In this document: in pieces, positions 1-5,982 of the stretch
How positions within the stretch are numbered: position 1 is the first letter of the stretch
How the letters are laid out: each line of letters begins with the position of its first letter
From: Euzebyaceae bacterium
GTDB lineage: Bacteria; Actinomycetota; Nitriliruptoria; Euzebyales; Egibacteraceae
NCBI GenBank assembly: GCA_013696915.1
Contig: JACCXR010000272.1
Coordinates: forward strand, 1 to 9,422
Length of the DNA stretch: 9,422 nt
Direction of reading: 5' to 3'
Made by a program: the position numbers and the translations under genes
Notes under the pieces: generated by a model
What the model was told of the DNA's origin: nothing
Database searches by the model: none
Seen by the model: only the letters and a program-made list of their open reading frames with translations

Positions 1-501
1 GCCCCACGCCTCCGCCGGCGCGGCGGGCACGCCGGGCCCCGGGCCGACCGGCGCCTCGTCCGGCGAGCCCGACCCCGAGGGCGAGCGCCCCTTCGACGCC
101 CCGGACACCAGCGTGATGGCGGCCAGCGCGAGGGCGATCCCGGCGAGCGCCAGGACCCCGGGCCGCTCCCCCAGCGCGACGCCGGCGAGCAGCGGCACAG
201 CCGCGGCCTCGACGGCCGTGATCGGCGCGACGACGCTCATCCGCCCCCTCGCCAGCCCGCGGTAGAGCAGGGCCACCCCGGAGCCGGCACCCACCCCGGC
301 GGCGGCGCCCCACGCGAGCGCCGGTCCGGTTGGCCCGGTGGACGAGAACACCGGCAGCGCCAGGAGCAGCAGGACGAACCCCGCCGCCTGCGACCACGCC
401 ACGACCGGCAGCGCACCCGCGCGGCGGCTGGCGATCCCGCCGACGAAGTCGGCGGAGCCGTAGACGAGGGCGGCGAGCAGCCCGAGGACCGCGCCGCTCA
501 G
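1..501 (-). CDS. EamA/DMT-family membrane transporter, first half (runs off the window)
   Basis: The visible 167 codons encode a hydrophobic protein with about five membrane segments, at roughly residues 1-20, 31-51, 60-80, 88-110 and 114-134. This is the first repeat of an EamA (drug/metabolite transporter) protein. Family-like stretches are YGSADFVGG near the N terminus, YRGLARGRMSVVAPI at about 80-94 and ALGERPG at about 109-115. A Ser/Gly/Pro-rich linker follows from about residue 135 and leads off the window, where the second repeat should lie. The substrate cannot be told. The gene follows ccsB directly, so it probably shares its transcript. The start is a problem: the frame has no ATG, GTG or TTG before the first helix, and the CTG at 501 is only the first plausible codon. 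A GTG at 512-510, overlapping the ccsB stop as GTGA, would give a normal start if one base were added between about 509 and 501. Family assignment is firm; the start is not. Confidence 0.8.
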   Translation of the reverse strand, partial: MSGAVLGLLAALVYGSADFVGGIASRRAGALPVVAWSQAAGFVLLLLALPVFSSTGPTGPALAWGAAAGVGAGSGVALLYRGLARGRMSVVAPITAVEAAAVPLLAGVALGERPGVLALAGIALALAAITLVSGASKGRSPSGSGSPDEAPVGPGPGVPAAPAEAWG

Positions 502-508
502 CGGGCGG

Positions 509-1672
509 TCACACCAGGCCCGGGCCGGCGTAGCTGTGCAGCCCGACGATGAACAGGTTCACGACGTAGAACGTGATCATCAGCGCGAAGAAGGCGACGA
601 CGGCCACCCACGCGGCCTTGCGGCCCCGCCACCCGTGCGTCGACCGTGCGTGCAGGTAGGCGGCGTAGAGCACCCAGGTGAAGAACGAGCCGGTCTCCTT
701 GGGGTCCCAGCCCCAGTAGCGGCCCCACGTCTCCTCGGCCCAGATCGCGCCGGTCATGACGCCGAACGTCCAGATCGGGAACGCGAACGCGATCGTGCGG
801 TAGGCGAGGTTGTCGAGCTTTGCGGCCGGCGGAAGGTAGGGAACGGCGTACCAGGCGGCGGTCCCGAGCAGCGCCGCGACGCTGCCGGCGATGATGGCCG
901 CGACCGGCGCGCGCCACACGAGCAGGGTGAACAGGGCGGCGATCACCCCCGGGACCAGCGGGAACAGCACGGGCGACAGAACCTCCCGCTGGGCGAGCGG
1001 CGACGCGACGCTGACGGCCAGGGCTCCGTCGGCCTCGTAGCCCTCGGGCCGGGCGTCGGGCTCGACGGGCGTGAGCCGGGCCGCGCCGACCGTCGACCCG
1101 GTGTAGCTGTCCCCTCCGGATGCGGCGACCCGCCGCTCCCCGGTGTCCTTGACGAGGTAGAGCGCCGTGGCCGCGAACCCGACGATGAAGATCGACGAGG
1201 CGACCATCATCGACGACGTGTGGATCCTGATCCAGTAGCTGTTGAGCGCGGGCACGAGCGGGCCCGCCTCGGCGAACAGCAGCAGGCCCGACGTCATCAT
1301 CAGCACCGCGGCCGCGAGCAGGAAGCCCATCAGATGGCCGTAGCCGAACCGGCGTTGGACCACGACCAGGCCGACCGCGACGACCAGCAGCGCCATGCCC
1401 GAGGAGTACTCGTACATGTTGCCCCAGGGCATCCGATCGGCCGCGACTCCGCGGGCGACGAAGCTGACGAGATGCAGCGCGAGACCGGCCACCGCCAGCG
1501 CCGTGCCGACGAGGCCGATGCGCGTGCCGGTGACCGTGCTCGACGTGACCCCGGCGACGCTGACGCGCGTGAACGCCAGCCGGAAGAAGTAGGCGACCAT
1601 CGCCACGATGTAGGTCACGAACGCGATGTTGAACAACGTGTTCGAGGTCTGCGCGAGCGTCTCGTTCGGCAT
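509..1672 (-). CDS. ccsB: Cytochrome c biogenesis protein CcsB (CcsA/ResC-type heme handling protein)
   Basis: A 387-residue polytopic membrane protein of the CcsA/CcsB (ResC) family. With ResB it exports heme and ligates it to apocytochrome c outside the membrane in System II maturation. The diagnostic tryptophan-rich WWD-type heme motif is at about 311-326 (WAEETWGRYWGWDPKE). Candidate heme-ligand histidines lie on either side: His151 in IRIHTSSM and His379 in GLHSYAG. Around eight hydrophobic segments are visible. A polar stretch at about 176-230, rich in Gly, Ser, Pro and charged residues, separates the N- and C-terminal membrane halves. The ATG at 1672 is chosen because it shares one base with the resB stop (TGATG) and has an AAGGAG ribosome-binding site 11 bases upstream. 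The open frame extends to 1972, but that extension is Arg/Ala-rich, inside resB, and not family-like. Confidence 0.95.
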   Translation of the reverse strand: MPNETLAQTSNTLFNIAFVTYIVAMVAYFFRLAFTRVSVAGVTSSTVTGTRIGLVGTALAVAGLALHLVSFVARGVAADRMPWGNMYEYSSGMALLVVAVGLVVVQRRFGYGHLMGFLLAAAVLMMTSGLLLFAEAGPLVPALNSYWIRIHTSSMMVASSIFIVGFAATALYLVKDTGERRVAASGGDSYTGSTVGAARLTPVEPDARPEGYEADGALAVSVASPLAQREVLSPVLFPLVPGVIAALFTLLVWRAPVAAIIAGSVAALLGTAAWYAVPYLPPAAKLDNLAYRTIAFAFPIWTFGVMTGAIWAEETWGRYWGWDPKETGSFFTWVLYAAYLHARSTHGWRGRKAAWVAVVAFFALMITFYVVNLFIVGLHSYAGPGLV

Positions 1673-3312
1673 CAGCGCCGGGTCTCCTTCTGCGGGGTCG
1701 GCACGGCGGGCGCGTGGCGGAGCGGGGCGGGGCCGGCGAGCGCGGCCTCCAGGGTGTCGCGCACCTCGGCGAACTCGTCGGCGAACGCAGTCTGCCGCTG
1801 CAGCGCGACGCCCGCGAGCACCACGTCGGTCCTCTCGCCGTCGCGGCGCGCCTCGACCCACAGGCGGCGCCGGTAGCTGTAGAGCGAGGGTATCAGCCCG
1901 ACCAGGACGAGCATCCCGGCGACGAGCAGGACCCGCCGCCCCGGCGCGTGACTGACCTGAAACCCGGACCACTGGTCGAGTTCGGGGAACTCGACGGTCA
2001 GCAGGCCGTTCGCGAGGTCGGCGGAGCCGCCGGGCGTGAGCATGGCCTGGCCGACGAGGTCGGACTGGGGGAACTCCAGGCTGCTGATCGGCTCGGGCCG
2101 GCCGAGGCCGAGGTCCTGCCCGGCGTACAGCGAGGCCGCCAGCCGCGGGTTGCGGGGCTCCGGCGAGTTGATCCGCAGCTCGCCGTCCACGATGGCGGCG
2201 TCCGGCACGAGCGCGAGGTCGAGGGCGATCTGCGGCACCGGGTCGCGGCCGTCGCCGGGACTCGGGTTCCCGGCCGACACCTTCGCGCGGCCCACCCAGA
2301 ACGGTCCGTCCTGCGTGAGCAGGACCCGGTCATCGAAGAGCGCGTCGCCGCCGCCCGCCGGCCGGACGACGACCCGCGGCGCCATCCCGAACCGGGCCTG
2401 GAAGATCTTCATCCCGCGGTAGACCAGCGGGTGGTTCACACGGACCTGCGTGGTGCGGACCTCTTGGCCGTCCTCGAGGATCGTCACCGTGGACACGAAG
2501 TCCTTCGGGGTGAAGTCGGGGTGATAGCTGACATCGAAGTCGTCGAGCCGCACGACGAAGCCGCGGTGGTCGCCGGCGTCCCAGAAGCGACCCGGCTTGG
2601 CCTGGTCGTAGACGACGGTCGTGTCCGCGAAGTCGCTGCCCTCGGCGACGTTGATCTGGCCGGTGAACCCGAACGAGTGGCCGATCACGATCCCGACGAG
2701 CAGCAGGTAGAAGGCGGTGTGGAAGATCAGGCTGCCGCCCTCGCGCCAGTGCCCGCGCTCGGCGGCGATCTGAGCTACCCCGTCGACCGCCTCGACCCGC
2801 CGCCGCCGGTAGCGCCCAAGGACCGTCTCGGCGGCGTCCAGCGCGGCGGTCGGCGGCAGCGCGGTGCGCAGCACCTCGTGGTGGGCCAGCCGGTCCAGGC
2901 CGCGGCCCGGTGCCGGGGGGCGGCGCACCACCCGCGCGAAGGCGCGGTAGCGCGGAAAAAGGCACCCGGTGAGGCTCGTGAACAGCGCCGCCGTGATCGC
3001 GAGGAACCACCAGGAGCCGAAGACGTCGAAGAACGACAGCGCGTCGAGCACCCGGGCCCACGCCGCGCCCGGACCGGCGGTGCCCGCCCGCCAGAGCTCG
3101 ACCGTCCGGGCGATGACCGGCTCCTGCGGCACGAACGTCGCCACGACGCTGGCCAGCGCGAGGGCGAACAGCAGGACCAGCGCCGTCGACATCTTCCGCA
3201 GGCGCCGCCAGGCGAGGCCGAGCGTCTCCACCGGCCCGGGGATGTCCGGCAGCCGCGGCCCGCGCGGCGCCGGCGGGTCGACGCGTTCCCGCGGCGGCAG
3301 GGTCTCCGTCAT
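1672..3312 (-). CDS. resB: Cytochrome c biogenesis protein ResB (Ccs1)
   Basis: A 546-residue ResB/Ccs1 protein, the partner of CcsB in the System II heme export and ligation complex. Hydrophobic segments lie at about 42-62, 100-119, 194-213 and 459-477. Between the third and fourth is a large domain of about 245 residues, expected outside the membrane, as is usual in ResB. Family-like features include SWWFLAITAALFTSL in helix 2, a histidine at 198 (IFHTAFYLLLVG) in helix 3, VNHPLVYRGMKIFQARFG at about 292-309, and LIPSLYSYRRRLWVE after the last helix. The C-terminal tail of about 65 residues is cytoplasmic and less conserved. The ATG at 3312 overlaps the ccdA stop by one base (TGATG), and the gene's own stop overlaps the ccsB start in the same way, so translational coupling is likely. 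The frame is open upstream to 3978, but that part only shadows ccdA. Confidence 0.95.
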   Translation of the reverse strand: MTETLPPRERVDPPAPRGPRLPDIPGPVETLGLAWRRLRKMSTALVLLFALALASVVATFVPQEPVIARTVELWRAGTAGPGAAWARVLDALSFFDVFGSWWFLAITAALFTSLTGCLFPRYRAFARVVRRPPAPGRGLDRLAHHEVLRTALPPTAALDAAETVLGRYRRRRVEAVDGVAQIAAERGHWREGGSLIFHTAFYLLLVGIVIGHSFGFTGQINVAEGSDFADTTVVYDQAKPGRFWDAGDHRGFVVRLDDFDVSYHPDFTPKDFVSTVTILEDGQEVRTTQVRVNHPLVYRGMKIFQARFGMAPRVVVRPAGGGDALFDDRVLLTQDGPFWVGRAKVSAGNPSPGDGRDPVPQIALDLALVPDAAIVDGELRINSPEPRNPRLAASLYAGQDLGLGRPEPISSLEFPQSDLVGQAMLTPGGSADLANGLLTVEFPELDQWSGFQVSHAPGRRVLLVAGMLVLVGLIPSLYSYRRRLWVEARRDGERTDVVLAGVALQRQTAFADEFAEVRDTLEAALAGPAPLRHAPAVPTPQKETRR

Positions 3313-4067
3313 CAGATCGCCGTCTCGAAGCCGCCGATGAGCGGGCGCAGGTACAGGATGAACGCTCCCCACAGGCCCGTGGCGATCGCCACGCCCACTG
3401 CCATCAGCAGCACGCCGCCCCCGACCTGCAGGGCGCCCGCGTTGCGGCGCAGGAACCCGAGCGCCCCACCGGCCTGGCGGAACAGCAGCCCCGCCAGCAT
3501 GAACGGCAGGCCGAGCCCGAGCGCGTAGACGAACGCGAGTACGCCGCCGCGCAGCTCGCTGCCGCCGCCCTGCGCCGCCGACAGCGTGAAGATCGCCGCC
3601 AGCGCCGGCCCGATGCACGGCGTCCAGCCGACGCCGAAGACGAAGCCGAGCGGCAGCGCGCCGAGGACGCCCCGGTCGATCGCCTGGTTGGTCACCCGCA
3701 CCTCGCGGCGCAGCAGGTCGAACGGCAGCAGGCCCGTGAACGCCAGGCCCAGCGCCGCGACACCCACCCCCATGACGATCTGCCAGCCGCGCGCCTCCAG
3801 GTAGCGGCTGAGCCCGCCGCCGAGCAGCCCGACCAGCGTGAACGGGATCGCGAACCCGAGGGTGAACAGCAGACCCCCGCCCACGACGCGGCCTCGTCCC
3901 CGCGACCGGCCGGCGAGCTCCGCTCCGGAGAGGCCAGTCATGTACGCGAGGTAGCCGGGCACGAGCGGCACGACGCACGGCGAGGCGAAGGAGACCAGGC
4001 CAGCGGCGAAGGCGACGGCCGCGGCGACCAGCAGGTTGGCATCGACGATGAGGCCCTGGACGGTCAT
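3312..4067 (-). CDS. ccdA: Thiol-disulfide interchange membrane protein CcdA
   Basis: A 251-residue member of the CcdA/DsbD membrane-domain family. It carries electrons from cytoplasmic thioredoxin across the membrane to the extracytoplasmic thioredoxin-like ResA. About six hydrophobic segments are present. The two redox cysteines sit in the usual contexts: Cys31 in SFASPCVVPLVPGY at about 26-39, and Cys151 in GWTPCIGPALAAIFTL at about 147-162. Length and topology match ordinary short CcdA proteins without DsbD's extra domains. The ATG at 4067 forms an ATGA overlap with the resA stop, and the stop shares one base with the resB start. No strong Shine-Dalgarno sequence precedes the start, which fits coupling to translation of resA. 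The longer open frame to 4733 is Arg/Gly-rich and antisense-like in composition, so it is not used. Confidence 0.95.
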   Translation of the reverse strand: MTVQGLIVDANLLVAAAVAFAAGLVSFASPCVVPLVPGYLAYMTGLSGAELAGRSRGRGRVVGGGLLFTLGFAIPFTLVGLLGGGLSRYLEARGWQIVMGVGVAALGLAFTGLLPFDLLRREVRVTNQAIDRGVLGALPLGFVFGVGWTPCIGPALAAIFTLSAAQGGGSELRGGVLAFVYALGLGLPFMLAGLLFRQAGGALGFLRRNAGALQVGGGVLLMAVGVAIATGLWGAFILYLRPLIGGFETAI

Positions 4068-4615
4068 GCGGCTTCGGCCAGCAGCCCGTCGAGGTAGTCC
4101 CCCAGCTGGGTCTCGGTGACCGCGCCGAACAGCCGGACGGCGACCCGATGCTGCGAGTCGAGCAGCACCGTCGAGGGGAGCGCTTCGGGAGCCAGCCCCC
4201 CGAACCGGGCCGCGATCGTCGCCCCTTCGTCCGACAGCGACGGGTATTCCACCCCGAGGTCGCGCTCGAAGGAGCGGGCGTTGACCACGGAGTCCTTGAC
4301 GTTGACGCCGACGACGGCGGCGCGTCCGGAGTACGCCTCGGCGGTGGCCTGCAGTTCCGGCGCCTCGCCGGCGCAGGGGCCGCACCACGAGGCCCAGAAG
4401 TTCACGACCACCGGCCGGCCCGCGAAGTCCGCGATGGCCAGCGGCTCCCCGTCCAGCGTCTCCCCGGCGACGTCCGGGGCCGGCCGGCGCTCGTCGATGG
4501 CCAGCACCTCGATCCCGCGACCGGAGACGTAGCCGAGCCCGTCGCCCCCGTCGGCGGCGGCCGAGCACGCCGTCAGCGCGACGGCGAGCAGCACAGCGGC
4601 GGTGACCTGGCGCAT
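4064..4615 (-). CDS. resA: ResA/TlpA-family thioredoxin-like lipoprotein
   Basis: A 183-residue extracytoplasmic thiol-disulfide oxidoreductase, predicted to reduce the CXXCH cysteines of apocytochrome c before heme attachment, with electrons from CcdA. Residues 1-16 form a signal peptide ending in the lipobox LTAC with Cys17, so it is probably a lipoprotein. The thioredoxin-like domain starts near residue 45 and has the active site WCGPC at 77-81 (FWASWCGPC) and the cis-proline at 148 (ALPSTVLL). It opens the operon resA-ccdA-resB-ccsB; its stop overlaps the ccdA start. The ATG at 4615 is chosen because it places the signal peptide at the N terminus and lies seven bases after a TACACT -10 box, as in a leaderless message. 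ATG codons upstream in frame (4666 and 4720) would add a polar leader and are less likely. A general TlpA-type protein is the alternative name; the neighbours favour ResA. Confidence 0.93.
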   Translation of the reverse strand: MRQVTAAVLLAVALTACSAAADGGDGLGYVSGRGIEVLAIDERRPAPDVAGETLDGEPLAIADFAGRPVVVNFWASWCGPCAGEAPELQATAEAYSGRAAVVGVNVKDSVVNARSFERDLGVEYPSLSDEGATIAARFGGLAPEALPSTVLLDSQHRVAVRLFGAVTETQLGDYLDGLLAEAA

Positions 4616-4622
4616 CACCGCC

Positions 4623-4628
4623 AGTGTA
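4623..4628 (-). promoter_or_regulatory. Probable leaderless -10 box (TACACT) for the resA-ccsB operon
   Basis: On the minus strand TACACT is followed by seven bases (GGCGGTG) and then the resA ATG at 4615. TANNNT boxes placed this way are typical of actinobacterial leaderless transcripts, in which the first transcribed base is the A of the start codon. No Shine-Dalgarno sequence lies at working distance, and the nearest GGAGG is more than 20 bases upstream. The -35 region is weak: CTGCCC at 4646-4651 matches TTGACA at three of six positions. Confidence 0.5.
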
Positions 4629-4738
4629 GGAGCCCGACCTCCGGTGGGCAGGCGCCAGGGGCTCATCGTTGCGCTCGACCCGCCCTGACGAGACCGGCCT
4701 CGTACGGCGAAGACGGCCATTTGGCGCGGTCACGGGCG

Positions 4739-4763
4739 CCCAGCTCCGCGCCGCGGAGCCGAG
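4739..4763 (-). terminator. GC-rich hairpin between the toxin-like gene and resA
   Basis: A perfect inverted repeat of seven bases (4743-4749 and 4753-4759) surrounds a three-base loop. On the minus-strand RNA the stem can extend to 11 pairs over 4739-4763, including two G-U pairs. It begins 18 bases after the stop of the PIN-like gene and lies about 125 bases before resA. No U tract follows, so it would be a GC-only terminator of the kind often proposed in actinobacteria, or an RNA-stabilising structure. I infer that it separates the accessory module from the ccs operon. Confidence 0.45.
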
Positions 4764-4781
4764 GGAGATCCGCGCTTCCTG

Positions 4782-5206
4782 TCAGCGGCCGCCGTAGGTC
4801 AAGACCCGGACCGGCTGCGAGGTGTGCCTCTGGCGGTCGGTCAGCTTCGCGATGGAAAACGACACCGGCTCGTCGCTGGCCTCCGCCTCCGCGACCACGC
4901 GGCGCATCGAGGCCAGCAGAGACGCCATCCCCAGCGCCTCGCCCGTCAACCCCTTCGCTGTGACGTAGGTGACGTGGTGGATGCCCGACCTCTTGATCGC
5001 CTTGACCTCGTCGGGATACGGAGCTGCCCGAGGTTGTGGGTGACGAGCATGCCGTAGCCGCGAACGGGCGCGTCGCGGAGGACCTGCACATCCTTCTTGC
5101 CCTTCCAGACGATGTCGTTGACGTGGTCGACCGCGTGGGGCTTGAGGATGCGCCGCAGCGGCTCCAGCAGCGGCTGGGACACGTCCTCGTCAAGAAGTAT
5201 CCTCAA
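4782..5206 (-). pseudogene. PIN-like (DUF5615-type) toxin-like protein, broken by one frame shift
   Basis: From the TTG at 5206, MRILLDEDVSQPLLEPLRR opens like DUF5615/Mut7-C-related PIN-like proteins, which are predicted nucleases and toxins of toxin-antitoxin pairs. The first 64 residues read in one frame up to GYGMLVTHNLGQLRI. At about 5013-5015 the coding frame moves: adding one base to the CCC run gives PDEVKAIKRSGIHHVTYVTA and continues to the TGA at 4784-4782, for 141 residues in all. As written, the protein ends at 4946 after 86 residues with an Arg/Ser-rich tail. Acidic residues Asp6, Glu7 and Asp8 could bind metal; the later motif is THN, where an aspartate is common in the family. 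The gene starts three bases after the stop of the DUF433 gene, as in a two-gene operon. The break is either a real recent mutation or a consensus error. Confidence 0.65.
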
Positions 5207-5209
5207 GGT

Positions 5210-5834
5210 TTACGCGACGGTCGACCGTCCGTGCCGGGCCGACTCGACGTACTCGGAAAACCTCTGCGCGTCGAGCGCGGCCGCTGCTGAGACCGACGGG
5301 TAGAACTCGGCGACGTCCTCCGGCTGACTCCGTCCTCGACCAGCCCGGCGACGAGGTCGAACGGGACACGCGTGCCGCGGATGCAGGGGTACCCGTGCCT
5401 GATGTCCGGGTTCACGCGTACCTCGGGGTACGGGCGCACGAAGTTGCGCACCAGTCGGTGCCCGTAGCGGAATTCCTTGAACAGCTCCTCGACCACCGTC
5501 TCGAACACCAGGTTGGCCTTGGTGTCGACGTACTCAGCGCCTGGTCCCACGACCACCACGTCGTTTCCGTACCCGAGGATGCGGTACTCGGAGGGGTGGT
5601 GCTTCGGCAGGTCCATCTGCTGCACCGCCTTGCGGAGCTTCTGCAGCGACACCTGCTCGCGGGTCGCGACGAAGGCGCGGAGGGCACCACGTCGCGGAAC
5701 GAGTAGAACCAGGCACGCTCGTCTCCGTACTCGGGGACCAGGAGCGGCTCCGTCACCCCGCGCGGACGCCGCCAGTACGAGAGCTGGCGTTCCGTGGCAC
5801 CGCTGAGTGCGGCGGCAATCGGGGTCGGGTACAC
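5210..5834 (-). pseudogene. MerR-type HTH plus DUF433 antitoxin-like protein, broken by two frame shifts
   Basis: Restored by two single-base additions, this is a 208-residue protein. Residues 1-75 look like a MerR-type winged helix: AALSGATERQLSYWRR, then RAWFYSFRDVVxLRAFVATR and SLQKLRKAVQQM. Residues 139-195 are a DUF433 domain (VNPDIRHGYPCIRGTRVPF, then SPEDVAEFYPSV). DUF433 proteins are paired as predicted antitoxins with PIN-like toxins, and such a gene follows here three bases downstream. The first break, at about 5683-5685, comes after FRDVV; the second, at about 5321-5323, after EDGVS. Each needs one added base beside a C run. As written, the GTG start gives a fragment ending at 5412, and an overlapping frame, 5203-5865, carries the middle and most of DUF433. 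The GTG at 5834 has AAGGAG four bases upstream. It probably bound its own promoter, by analogy with other antitoxins. Confidence 0.7.
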
Positions 5835-5840
5835 AGGGCT

Positions 5841-5869
5841 CCTTGCGCGAGGGTGCCCTTGACATTATG
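5841..5869 (-). promoter_or_regulatory. Candidate promoter region of the toxin-antitoxin-like module
   Basis: On the minus strand CATAAT (5869-5864) matches the TATAAT -10 box at five of six positions and stands out in a GC-rich region. Transcription would begin near 5857, giving a leader of about 20-25 bases that carries the AAGGAG ribosome-binding site before the GTG at 5834. No convincing -35 box is found at 16-18 bases, so an activator or an extended -10 may compensate, or the match may be chance. Confidence 0.4.
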
Positions 5870-5893
5870 GCGTCCTGGGCGTGACAGACCCGG

Positions 5894-5923
5894 CCAGCGC
5901 CAGCGCCAGGGCCCGCTTGCGGG
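5894..5923. repeat. Short CCAGCG repeats and a small inverted repeat in the spacer
   Basis: Within the 141-base spacer between the bc operon and the accessory module, the plus strand has two full and one partial copy of CCAGCG (5894-5909). It is followed by the inverted repeat CCCGC-TT-GCGGG (5912-5923). The inverted repeat lies about 50 bases after the last bc-operon gene and could be a weak terminator, but the stem is only four or five pairs. I see no small gene in this spacer. Confidence 0.3.
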
Positions 5924-5955
5924 AGGACGCGGCGTGGACGCGGACGGGGCCCGAC

Positions 5956-5982
5956 CGACGGTTACCGCTCGACGGTTACCGC
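5956..5982. repeat. 13-base direct repeat that duplicates a stop codon
   Basis: CGACGGTTACCGC occurs at 5956-5968 and again at 5970-5982, one base apart. Read on the minus strand, each copy contains TAA. The copy at 5970-5982 provides the stop of the preceding membrane-protein gene; the other lies just downstream, 14 bases away and so out of frame. It looks like a small tandem duplication at the gene's end. Confidence 0.6.

Noticed and set aside
536..1876. A 446-codon open frame on the plus strand opposite ccsB
   Set aside because: A shadow of ccsB, highly charged with no family-like stretch.
1714..3528. A 604-codon open frame on the plus strand opposite resB and ccdA
   Set aside because: It has the same low-information composition (Arg, Gly, Pro, Glu, Asp), no recognisable motif, and covers two well supported genes on the other strand.
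4064..4720. Earlier start for resA giving 218 residues
   Set aside because: It would put 35 polar residues before the signal peptide and lipobox. The leaderless promoter spacing also favours the ATG at 4615.
4663..5193. A 176-codon minus-strand frame across the toxin-like gene
   Set aside because: It is out of frame with both conserved parts of the PIN-like protein and rich in Arg, Ser and Thr; it is a shadow.
5912..5923. CCCGC-TT-GCGGG as a terminator of the bc operon
   Set aside because: With a realistic loop the stem has only four pairs, no U tract follows, and it lies about 50 bases after the stop. It is listed only as part of a repeat region.
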